A DNA stretch of 14,502 bases from Melioribacteraceae bacterium (GTDB lineage: Bacteria > Bacteroidota > Ignavibacteria > Ignavibacteriales > Melioribacteraceae): positions 1 to 14,502 of the forward strand of contig WFQV01000119.1 of assembly GCA_015486905.1 (NCBI GenBank), given 5' to 3'. Both the position numbers and the translations under genes were made by a program. This document shows positions 1 to 6,439 of this stretch, in pieces (within the stretch, counting starts at the first letter, position 1; every line of letters starts with the position of its first letter). Below the pieces are notes generated by a model. It made no database searches. It was not told the origin of the DNA and saw nothing but the letters and a program-made list of their open reading frames with translations.

Positions 1-46
1 AATTAAAAATTATCTGTTCTATCTAAGTGCTTCTAAACTTCTAAAC

Positions 47-57
47 CGCCGAAGGCG
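47..57. repeat. GAA-loop mini-hairpin 1
   Basis: CGCC-GAA-GGCG is a perfect 4-bp GC stem with a GAA triloop. It stands out in an AT-rich context. A related hairpin with the same loop lies at 329-341, suggesting a dispersed short palindrome rather than a terminator, since no T-run follows. Confidence 0.5.
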
Positions 58-278
58 AACTAAACCTCTAAACTAAGACCGAATGAATGACGAGTAATGG
101 GACGCAGATTTGTCATGATTGATTATGATTTCCGCTGAATTTACAATTAAAAGTTAGAAATTTAAAATAAGAAATAATAATTTTCTGCTTGCTTTTCACT
201 ATTATAAGATAGCAATTCATCCTTCTCCAGACTTTTCATTTATAATTCAACATTCATAATTGTTATCTAATATCCAAC

Positions 279-310
279 CATCCATTCATCCAATCATCCA
301 TTCATCCAAC
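279..310. repeat. 16-bp tandem repeat, two copies
   Basis: CATCCATTCATCCAAT (279-294) is followed directly by CATCCATTCATCCAAC (295-310), 15 of 16 bases identical. Degenerate partial units flank it (about 272-278 and 311-323), so the whole 272-323 stretch is a CATCC/ATTC-rich minisatellite-like tract. No coding capacity is evident. Confidence 0.8.
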
Positions 311-328
311 ATTCCAATCATCCTTAGC

Positions 329-341
329 TCGGCGAAGCCGA
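329..341. repeat. GAA-loop mini-hairpin 2
   Basis: TCGGC-GAA-GCCGA is a perfect 5-bp stem with a GAA triloop, following the CATCC repeat tract. It shares the loop of the hairpin at 47-57. No T-run follows on either strand, so it is not an intrinsic terminator. Confidence 0.6.
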
Positions 342-386
342 TAACCTATTTCCCAATTTCGATTATTACACAAAGTTTAAAATATT

Positions 387-418
387 TTGACAAAAAAAAC
401 GAAGATTTGATTGAGAAT
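387..418 (+). promoter_or_regulatory. Possible weak promoter
   Basis: A perfect TTGACA lies at 387-392. The best -10-like hexamer is GAGAAT at 413-418, but the spacer is 20 nt, longer than optimal. If active, it would start a transcript around 425 that crosses the inverted-repeat element and meets the terminator at 750-771. The match is weak and could be chance in this AT-rich DNA. Confidence 0.2.
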
Positions 419-460
419 ACCATTCAGCACTTTTGAATATGTTCATTTTTCAAACATATT

Positions 461-587
461 CACCCTTTCCCTCCTTCCCTTTCAGAAAGGGAAGAAGGGC
501 GAGGTTCTCAAAACACACCCAGAGTCAAGCCTCCCTACTGCCTGCCCTGCCTGCCGGTAGGCAGATCGGGAAGGGAGCAAAAGGGTG
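461..587. repeat. Inverted-repeat (REP/MITE-like) element
   Basis: The left arm at 461-479 (CACCCTTTCCCTCCTTCCC) is nearly the reverse complement of 568-587: about 17 of 20 positions match with one single-base gap. Inside it are an exact 9-bp palindromic stem at 474-482/486-494 with a 3-nt loop, a perfect 9-bp tandem duplication CTGCCTGCC at 538-546/547-555, and a CTGCC-GGTA-GGCAG hairpin at 551-564. The GC-rich composition contrasts with its surroundings. The only reading frame across it (433-618) gives a peptide ending in a PALPAGRQ-like stretch, which is simply the palindrome translated. A small non-autonomous or REP-like intergenic element is the best reading. I see no transposase. Confidence 0.55.
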
Positions 588-687
588 GGTTGGGAAAAAT
601 AAGGAAAGCAAAAAATAGTAACAAAACGCTAAAGTGGAAAAGACAAGCTAATATTTTTTGCCAACGAATTTAAACTTGTATCCCCGT

Positions 688-709
688 CAAATATTCTTCA
701 AAATATTTG
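688..709. repeat. Perfect AT-rich palindrome
   Basis: CAAATATT (688-695) and AATATTTG (702-709) are perfect inverted repeats of 8 bp around a 6-nt spacer. No T-run follows. An operator-like binding site or chance in AT-rich DNA are both possible. It lies 41 nt before the terminator stem. Confidence 0.4.
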
Positions 710-749
710 TTAAATCAGTTAAATAATATTAAATTTGCAATTCTATTTC

Positions 750-771
750 TCGCCCCTTTGGGGCGATTTTT
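750..771 (+). terminator. Intrinsic terminator with no upstream gene
   Basis: TCGCCCC (750-756), a TTT loop and GGGGCGA (760-766) form a perfect 7-bp GC-rich stem, followed by TTTTT (767-771) and further T-rich sequence. The T-run lies only on the + strand side, so it terminates rightward transcription. No gene precedes it in the window. It may end an unseen RNA or a transcript from left of the window, or act as an attenuator in a long rimP leader. Confidence 0.8.
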
Positions 772-783
772 GTTTGTGTTTAC

Positions 784-808
784 TTAATCGGTGTATGTTG
801 CCGGTTAA
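784..808 (+). promoter_or_regulatory. Hairpin in the rimP leader
   Basis: TTAATCGG (784-791) and CCGGTTAA (801-808) pair as an 8-bp stem with one G-U wobble around a 9-nt loop. It lies between the upstream terminator and the rimP start. It could be part of the 5' leader RNA or an operator. No known leader family is recognisable. Confidence 0.35.
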
Positions 809-809
809 A

Positions 810-840
810 TTGAAATAAGAAAAAATTAAAAATCTTTATT
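810..840 (+). promoter_or_regulatory. Candidate rimP operon promoter
   Basis: TTGAAA at 810-815 matches the -35 consensus at 5 of 6 positions. TTTATT at 835-840 is a weak -10 (4 of 6) with a 19-nt spacer. Its position, downstream of the terminator and about 55 nt before the rimP start, is right for the operon promoter, but the match is poor. Confidence 0.25.
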
Positions 841-895
841 CTTTCCTTTCCGTCGAATAAAAACGAAAAGAAAAAAATTAAAACGAAAAAGACTA

Positions 896-1348
896 TTGAG
901 ATTAAATAAAAATCAAATATTGAATTTACTTGAAAATGTTACTTCCGAAGAAGGTTACATGCTCATTGACATTAACCTAAAAGGGAATGAAAACAATGCC
1001 GTGATTGAAGTGTTTGTGGACAATGTTCAAGGAGTTACGGCGAAGGACTGCGAAAAGTTAAGCCGTAAATTTGAAGTTGTGTTGGAAAATAAAATATTCG
1101 GCAGTAAAAAATATCGCTTGGATGTTTCTTCGCCTGGTATTGACAGACCATTGAAATATTTACCGCAATACACAAAACACATTGGCCGGGAATTAAGAGT
1201 TACTTTCCTTTCGGAAGAAGGAAAAAAAACTTTTGAAGGTAAGCTTGTTGAAATTCAGGAAGACGAACTGAAATTTCTTCAAAAAAGGAATGAAATTAAG
1301 ATTAAATTTGGAAACATTATTAAAGCAAAAGTTTTAATTAGCTTTTGA
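896..1348 (+). CDS. rimP: Ribosome maturation factor RimP
   Basis: RimP binds the 30S subunit late in assembly and is needed for efficient 16S rRNA maturation. The 150-residue product has the usual family length. The N-terminal domain has the conserved GYMLIDINLKG-type strand, and the family signature LDVSSPGIDRPLK is present in the middle, followed by the C-terminal Sm-like barrel. The start is TTG at 896; the first in-frame ATG (960) would delete the first helix and is rejected. No clear SD precedes the TTG, only A-rich sequence in which AAAACGAAAA occurs twice (860-869 and 880-889). First gene of the translation operon; nusA follows 18 nt later. Confidence 0.95.
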   Translation: MRLNKNQILNLLENVTSEEGYMLIDINLKGNENNAVIEVFVDNVQGVTAKDCEKLSRKFEVVLENKIFGSKKYRLDVSSPGIDRPLKYLPQYTKHIGRELRVTFLSEEGKKTFEGKLVEIQEDELKFLQKRNEIKIKFGNIIKAKVLISF

Positions 1349-1352
1349 TATT

Positions 1353-1357
1353 GGAGG
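1353..1357 (+). promoter_or_regulatory. Ribosome binding site of nusA
   Basis: GGAGG lies 9 nt before the nusA ATG. It is one of only three strong SD sites in the window, the others being at rpsO and gcvT. Confidence 0.85.
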
Positions 1358-1366
1358 CTTTAAATT

Positions 1367-2614
1367 ATGAATAGTGAAATAGTTGAATCCTTTGCGCAAA
1401 TGGTCCGCGAGAAAAATCTCGACAAAGACGTTCTCGCAGGAATTATCGAAGAAATATTCGGCCTGCTAGTACGTAAAAAATACGGACAGGAAGCCGTTTT
1501 CGACGTGGTGGTTAATATGGACAAAGGTGATATTGAAATTTTCCTGGAACGTGAAATAGTTGACAAAGTTGATGACCCGAATAGACAAATTAGCATTGAT
1601 GAGGTGGAAGCTCGCGGTAACGATGAAGAGTTGGAAGTAGGCGACGATTACGTTGAAAAACTTGAGCTTTCTACATTCGGAAGACGCTTAATTAATTTGG
1701 CTCGTCAGAGTTTGAATCAAAAAATTAAAGAGATTGAAAAGGAACTTGTTTTTAACGAGTACACCGATATGCTTGGCGAAATTGTAGTAGGTGATATTTA
1801 CCAAGTGCGTAAAAACGATGTGTTAATTAATCACAACAAGAACGAGCTTATACTACCCCGCAGCGAACAAATTCCGCGTGAAAGATATCGCAAAGGTGAT
1901 ACCATCCGTGCTGTTGTGAAGGAAGTAACAAAAATCAAAAACAGACCCTTGGTTGTTGTCTCCCGCTCGGATAATCAATTCCTCAAAAAGTTATTTGAAA
2001 TTGAAATACCTGAAATTTACGACGGCGTAATCGACATTAAAGCAATTGCGCGCGAACCCGGTGAACGGGCTAAAGTTGCCGTTGAATCTCAAGATCCCCG
2101 CATCGACGCCGTTGGCGCCTGCGTTGGAATGAAAGGCGTTCGAATTCACGCGATAGTAAGGGAATTAAATAACGAGAACATTGACGTAGTTAACTACACC
2201 GATGATCCTGCTATTTTCATTCAACGTGCACTTGCACCGGCAAAATTAAAACAATTGGAAATTGACGAGGGAAACAAAGTTTGTACCGTAACTGCCGATA
2301 GCGACCAAGTCTCGTTGATCGTTGGTAGAAACGGCGTTAACATACGTCTTGCAATGAAATTAACCGGCTACGATATTGAAGTAATCCGCGAAGAGAAACC
2401 GTTCGAAGAATACGAAGACGATATCGAGCTGGTAGAGCTCAAAGAAGAACTTACTCCCGAAATAGTTGAATTACTAATTAACAACCGGTACGATACGGCA
2501 GTTGAAGTTCTTACCGCCGGAGTTGACGAATTGAAAAAAATCGAAGAGCTGACGGACGAACAGGCTCAGAACATAATTGAAATTCTTAAAAGCCAATTTG
2601 AAGAAGAAGAATAG
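1367..2614 (+). CDS. nusA: Transcription termination/antitermination factor NusA
   Basis: NusA binds RNA polymerase and nascent RNA and modulates pausing, termination and antitermination, including on rRNA operons. At 415 residues the domains run in order: N-terminal polymerase-binding domain (about 1-128), S1 domain (about 129-198), and two KH domains with glycine loops GACVGMKG (250-257) and VGRNG (319-323). A short acidic C-terminal helix-hairpin-helix-like segment (about 365-415) follows, ending in a Glu run. It is shorter than E. coli NusA, which has two acidic repeats; here there seems to be only one. ATG with a strong GGAGG upstream. In E. coli NusA is reported to feed back on its own operon; nothing in the sequence shows this directly. 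Confidence 0.97.
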   Translation: MNSEIVESFAQMVREKNLDKDVLAGIIEEIFGLLVRKKYGQEAVFDVVVNMDKGDIEIFLEREIVDKVDDPNRQISIDEVEARGNDEELEVGDDYVEKLELSTFGRRLINLARQSLNQKIKEIEKELVFNEYTDMLGEIVVGDIYQVRKNDVLINHNKNELILPRSEQIPRERYRKGDTIRAVVKEVTKIKNRPLVVVSRSDNQFLKKLFEIEIPEIYDGVIDIKAIAREPGERAKVAVESQDPRIDAVGACVGMKGVRIHAIVRELNNENIDVVNYTDDPAIFIQRALAPAKLKQLEIDEGNKVCTVTADSDQVSLIVGRNGVNIRLAMKLTGYDIEVIREEKPFEEYEDDIELVELKEELTPEIVELLINNRYDTAVEVLTAGVDELKKIEELTDEQAQNIIEILKSQFEEEE

Positions 2615-2640
2615 AAAATAAATTTTAATGTGGTACTATT

Positions 2641-5379
2641 ATGGCGGAAGCTAAAAAGAAAAAATTAAGATTGTACAAATTAGCCTCGGAGATTAATCTT
2701 GCAACCGACACTCTGAGTGAATTTCTCGAAGGTAAAGGATACAAGATTAAAAGCGTTCAATCCGTGATTACAGACGAAATGCTCGCGGAAATTTATTCCC
2801 ACTTTAAAAAGGATATTGAAAAATCCGAGAAGCATCGTAAAAATCTTGAAGAGTTTTACAAGAACAGAATTAAAAGGAATGTGGAACCCGAGGAGACTGC
2901 TATTGAAGAGACGGAGACCGAAGAAGAGTCGAAGAAAGAAATAAAAATTATCGACAAGGGTGAACCGGAGGAGGAAAAGGTTGCCGAAACCGAAGCTACG
3001 GTTGAAGTGGAAGAAGGAAAGAAAGAAACCCAACCTGCCGAAACTGAAGTTGAAGCCGTAGTACAAACCGAAGAAGAAAAGGCGGAAGAAGAAAGCGCAA
3101 GGAAAACCGAACAGGAAGAAGTTTCCACCGATGAAGAAAAGTTTGTTACCGAAACGGAGAAGAGGTTGAAGGAAAATTCTACCGGGCTAAAAATTGTTGG
3201 GAAGGTGGAACTCGAAGAAAAACCCCGTAAAGGCAGAAAGCGTAAATCGAAAAAAGCTAAAGCCGGGGGTGAAAAAAAGAAGACTAAGGAGAAGGGCAAA
3301 AAAGAAAAAGCCACTGAAGAGGGAAAGGAGAAAAAAGAAAAGAAAGAAGCGAAAGTTACAGGGGAAGAAAAACCGGCAAAGAAAAAGAAAAAATTAAAAG
3401 CCAAAAAGCGAAAGAAAAAAGAAGAGGAAGAGGAAAAACTCTCCCGCAAAAAACGTAAAGCTAAAAAAGCCGAAATAAACAAGCACGAAGTTGACCTTGC
3501 AATTAAACGTACTTTGATGAGCATGGACGAGTCCGCTTTAGCCGGACGTGCTAATGTTCGTAAAAAGAAACGTAAAGAAAAACAAGATGAATTGGAGAAG
3601 TTAGAAGAAATTAAAGAGCTGGAAAAATCCAAAATTAAAGTTACCGAATTCATTGCAGTCAACGAGCTTGCGAATTTAATGAAAGTTAATGTAAGCGATG
3701 TAATTCAAAAGTGCATTGAACTCGGTTTAATGGTTTCGATTAATCAGAGGCTCGATTTCGAAACAATTTCACTCGTTGCCGACGAGTTCGGTTTTGAAGT
3801 TGAACTTGAAGAAGAAAGCGCTCTTGAACTTTTGGAAGATGAAGAAGACCCGCCCGAAGCATTGCAGCCGAGACCTCCTATTGTTACGGTAATGGGGCAC
3901 GTTGACCATGGTAAAACTTCTCTGCTCGATTTTATTCGTAAGGCAAATGTGGTTGCAGGAGAGTCGGGAGGAATTACACAGCATATCGGCGCTTACCAAG
4001 TTGAAATTGAAGAAGGAAAGAAAATTACTTTCTTGGATACTCCCGGTCACGAAGCTTTTACAGCTATGCGCGCCCGCGGTGCAAGCATTACGGATATCGT
4101 CGTGCTTGTGGTTGCCGCTGATGATGCGGTAATGCCGCAAACAGTCGAGGCAATTAACCACGCGCAAGCAGCGGGTGTTTCAATAATTATTGCAATTAAC
4201 AAGATTGACAAACCCGGTGCAAATCCGGAGAAAATTAAACAGCAGTTAGCGGAAAGGAACATCCTTGTCGAGGATTGGGGAGGCAAATACCAGTCTGTTG
4301 AACTTTCGGCCAAAACGGGCGACCACGTGGACGAGCTTTTGGAGAAAATTCTTTTGGAAGCCGAAATGTTAGAACTTAAAGCAAATCCTAACCGAAAAGC
4401 CCGAGGTGCAATAATTGAAGCAAAGGTTGAAAAGGGTCGTGGAATTACAGCGACGGTTCTTATTCAGAAAGGGACGCTGAAAATCGGTGAGCCTTTCGTA
4501 GCCGGTATTCATCATGGCCGTGTCCGTGCAATGTTCGACGAAAGGAACAACAAAATCCTTGAAGCTCCCCCTGCCGCACCCGTCCTGTTACTTGGATTTG
4601 AAGGACCCCCTCAGGCAGGAGATATTTTTGCTGTTGTAGAAAGTGAAAAGGAAGCCCGTGAAATTAGCAACAAGCGTCAGCAATTAAAACGCGAACTCGA
4701 TTACCGCCAAGTTAAACTCTTAACTCTTGACGAAATTGCAAATCAAATAAGTAAGGGCGGAATTAAAGAACTTGCGCTTGTAGTTAAAGGAGATGTTGAC
4801 GGCTCCGTCGAAGCCCTTTCCGATTCTTTTATGAAACTTTCAAACGAGAAAGTTACCGTGAAAGTTATTCACAAAGGCGTTGGCGCTGTTACGGAAAGCG
4901 ATGTTCTGTTAGCTTCGGCTTCGGGCGCTATTATTGTGGGATTCCACGTAAGACCCAATGTTAATGCAAGGCGTCTAGCGGAAAAGGAAAATGTTGATAT
5001 CCGTCTTTACAATGTGATTTACGATGCTATTAATGAAATTAAATCCGCACTCGAGGGATTGCTTGAACCCGTCCTTTCGGAAAAACCCGTCGGTACGGCC
5101 GAAGTTCGTGAAACGTTTAAAGTACCTAAGGTTGGCACTATTGCAGGCTGCCATGTTACGGACGGTAAAGTTTTGCGCTCTTCGAAAGTAAGACTCTTTA
5201 GGGAAGGCGTAGCTATTTACGAAGGACAGCTTTCCTCGCTTAAAAGATTTAAAGACGACGTTAAGGAAGTTGTTGCCGGCTACGATTGTGGTATTGGAAT
5301 AGCTAACTTTAACGATATTAAAATCGGCGATATTATTGAAGCTTACGAAGTAATTGAAACAAAACAAAAATTAGATTAG
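2641..5379 (+). CDS. infB: Translation initiation factor IF-2
   Basis: IF-2 is the GTPase that delivers fMet-tRNA to the 30S complex and promotes subunit joining. The 912-residue protein opens with an IF2_N-type domain (about 8-62). A very long low-complexity region follows (about 70-310), first Glu-rich, then Lys-rich, and a second IF2_N-type module lies at about 333-395. The G domain is intact: G1 GHVDHGKT (419-426), G3 DTPGH (466-470), G4 NKID (520-523) and G5 SAK (556-558). The C-terminal C2 domain that binds fMet-tRNA carries the conserved SLKRFKDDVKEV and CGIGIANFNDIKIGD stretches. No SD is visible; the 26-nt gap after nusA contains a short overlapping reading frame at 2628-2654. rbfA starts 1 nt after the stop. 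Confidence 0.97.
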   Translation: MAEAKKKKLRLYKLASEINLATDTLSEFLEGKGYKIKSVQSVITDEMLAEIYSHFKKDIEKSEKHRKNLEEFYKNRIKRNVEPEETAIEETETEEESKKEIKIIDKGEPEEEKVAETEATVEVEEGKKETQPAETEVEAVVQTEEEKAEEESARKTEQEEVSTDEEKFVTETEKRLKENSTGLKIVGKVELEEKPRKGRKRKSKKAKAGGEKKKTKEKGKKEKATEEGKEKKEKKEAKVTGEEKPAKKKKKLKAKKRKKKEEEEEKLSRKKRKAKKAEINKHEVDLAIKRTLMSMDESALAGRANVRKKKRKEKQDELEKLEEIKELEKSKIKVTEFIAVNELANLMKVNVSDVIQKCIELGLMVSINQRLDFETISLVADEFGFEVELEEESALELLEDEEDPPEALQPRPPIVTVMGHVDHGKTSLLDFIRKANVVAGESGGITQHIGAYQVEIEEGKKITFLDTPGHEAFTAMRARGASITDIVVLVVAADDAVMPQTVEAINHAQAAGVSIIIAINKIDKPGANPEKIKQQLAERNILVEDWGGKYQSVELSAKTGDHVDELLEKILLEAEMLELKANPNRKARGAIIEAKVEKGRGITATVLIQKGTLKIGEPFVAGIHHGRVRAMFDERNNKILEAPPAAPVLLLGFEGPPQAGDIFAVVESEKEAREISNKRQQLKRELDYRQVKLLTLDEIANQISKGGIKELALVVKGDVDGSVEALSDSFMKLSNEKVTVKVIHKGVGAVTESDVLLASASGAIIVGFHVRPNVNARRLAEKENVDIRLYNVIYDAINEIKSALEGLLEPVLSEKPVGTAEVRETFKVPKVGTIAGCHVTDGKVLRSSKVRLFREGVAIYEGQLSSLKRFKDDVKEVVAGYDCGIGIANFNDIKIGDIIEAYEVIETKQKLD

Positions 5380-5380
5380 A

Positions 5381-5743
5381 ATGTCCATTAGAACGGAAAA
5401 AATACAAAAGTTAATTAAAGAAGAAATCAGTTTGATTTTTCTACACAAAATTCAAGACCCTGAGCTTGGGCTGACGACGATTACAAAGGTAAAAATAACA
5501 CCCGATTTGCGCTCGGCAAAGGTTTACATCTCTGTCCTTGACAGAAACAAAAGGGAAGAATCGTTGAACAAAATAAACGATTTAAGCACCTTGATTCGCA
5601 CCGAGTTAGCACACAGAGTAAGATTAAGACATGTGCCCGAATTAACATTTTTTATTGACGACAGTTTGGATTACGTTGAGAAAATGGAAAATATTTTTAG
5701 AAAGATTCACGAAAATGATAAGCAAGAAGACGAACGGAATTGA
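5381..5743 (+). CDS. rbfA: 30S ribosome-binding factor RbfA
   Basis: RbfA is a single KH-domain cold-adaptation factor that binds free 30S subunits near the 5' end of 16S rRNA and helps their maturation. The 120-residue length is normal. Typical family stretches are seen: an RTEKIQKLIKEEISLIF start, QDPELGLTTITKVKITPDLRSAKVYISV in the core, and the LRTELAHRVRLRHVPEL-like helix (here IRTELAHRVRLRHVPEL) with F-x-x-D-x-S-L-D-Y after it. ATG lies 1 nt after the infB stop with no SD, so it is probably translated by coupling. Its 3' end overlaps the likely truB start by 29 nt. Confidence 0.95.
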   Translation: MSIRTEKIQKLIKEEISLIFLHKIQDPELGLTTITKVKITPDLRSAKVYISVLDRNKREESLNKINDLSTLIRTELAHRVRLRHVPELTFFIDDSLDYVEKMENIFRKIHENDKQEDERN

Positions 5744-6428
5744 AAATATTGATTTTAAGTCCGGCGAAGTTATTTTAATAGATAAATATTCCGGTTGGAC
5801 GTCCTTCGACGTTGTGAATAAAATTCGTAAAATTACACACACTAAAAAAGTGGGTCACGCAGGGACTTTAGACCCCGCCGCTACCGGCTTGCTCATTGTT
5901 TGTACGGGTAAAAAGACAAAAGAAATTTACAAGTACCAGCAAGCCGAGAAAGTTTATTCGGGCGTTATCCGTCTCGGTGAAGTAACCGACACATTCGATG
6001 CGGAAGGGAAAATTTTGGAAACCCGCGAAGTAGTTAATTTGTCGGAGAAAGAAATATTAACTGCTCGCAATGCTTTCCTCGGTGAAACCGAACAAATACC
6101 TCCGATGTATTCTGCCAAAAAGCACAAAGGGAAAGCTCTTTACAAATATGCCCGTAAAGGTGTGGAAGTTGAAAGAGAACCCCACTCGGTTAGAATTTTT
6201 TCTTTCGATATCTTAAATATTTCCCTGCCGGATATTAGTTTTAGAATTAAATGTTCGAAAGGGACCTACATCCGGGTTATTGCTTACGACTTCGGAGAAA
6301 AATTAGGTGTGGGAGCTCACTTGAAAGAATTACGCAGGGAGAAAATAGGGGAGTATTCCGTTGAGGATGCCCTGACAATTGACGAATTCACTCAAACTTT
6401 TTACACTAAAAACGTTACGGTTAATTAG
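5715..6428 (+). CDS. truB: tRNA pseudouridine-55 synthase TruB
   Basis: TruB converts U55 in the T-loop of tRNAs to pseudouridine and also acts as a tRNA chaperone. The catalytic motif KVGHAGTLDPAATGLL is intact, with Asp53 (numbered from this start) as the nucleophile. GTYIRVIAYDFGEKLGVGAHLKELRR matches the conserved C-terminal part of the catalytic domain. I chose ATG 5715, giving 237 residues. An ATG at 5655 in the same frame would add a 20-residue stretch unlike the family and deepen the rbfA overlap to 89 nt. The chosen start still overlaps rbfA by 29 nt, with a weak AGAAAG upstream. The protein is at the short end of the family and has little C-terminal extension beyond the catalytic fold. 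Confidence 0.93.
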   Translation: MISKKTNGIENIDFKSGEVILIDKYSGWTSFDVVNKIRKITHTKKVGHAGTLDPAATGLLIVCTGKKTKEIYKYQQAEKVYSGVIRLGEVTDTFDAEGKILETREVVNLSEKEILTARNAFLGETEQIPPMYSAKKHKGKALYKYARKGVEVEREPHSVRIFSFDILNISLPDISFRIKCSKGTYIRVIAYDFGEKLGVGAHLKELRREKIGEYSVEDALTIDEFTQTFYTKNVTVN

Positions 6429-6439
6429 AAAGAAATAAG

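Larger units (their letters stand above)
1..895. other. Gene-free repeat-rich region upstream of rimP
   Basis: No convincing coding region lies here on either strand. The left part (1-380) is AT-rich and patchy: TCTAAAC recurs at 32-38, 40-46 and 67-73 with a variant at 59-65, and short ATGATT-type repeats lie around 115-132. It also carries mini-hairpins, a 16-bp tandem repeat, an inverted-repeat element at 461-587, an AT palindrome at 688-709, an intrinsic terminator at 750-771 and a leader hairpin at 784-808, listed separately. The composition looks like decayed intergenic repeat material. I see no tRNA or rRNA. The rimP promoter should lie in the right-hand part, but no strong match stands out. 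Confidence 0.75.

Noticed and set aside
272..323. CRISPR array in the CATCC repeats
   Set aside because: Units are 16 bp and directly abutting with no spacers.
433..618. 61-codon reading frame on + with a PALPAGRQ-like stretch
   Set aside because: It translates the inverted-repeat element and its CTGCC palindrome, starts with TTG without an SD, and has no protein-like composition.
1..895. tRNA or rRNA gene upstream of rimP, as metY in E. coli
   Set aside because: No cloverleaf arms, T-loop motif or CCA end could be found on either strand.
3194..3397. 67-codon Lys/Arg-rich frame inside infB on +
   Set aside because: Out-of-frame reading of the A-rich IF2 linker; not protein-like.
2856..3662. 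268-codon antisense frame opposite infB
   Set aside because: Ser/Phe-rich composition is the complement of the Lys/Glu-rich, purine-rich IF2 coding strand; no start signals. It is a shadow of a clear gene.
6429..6439. FMN riboswitch upstream of ribF
   Set aside because: Only 11 nt separate truB from ribF, far too short for the aptamer.
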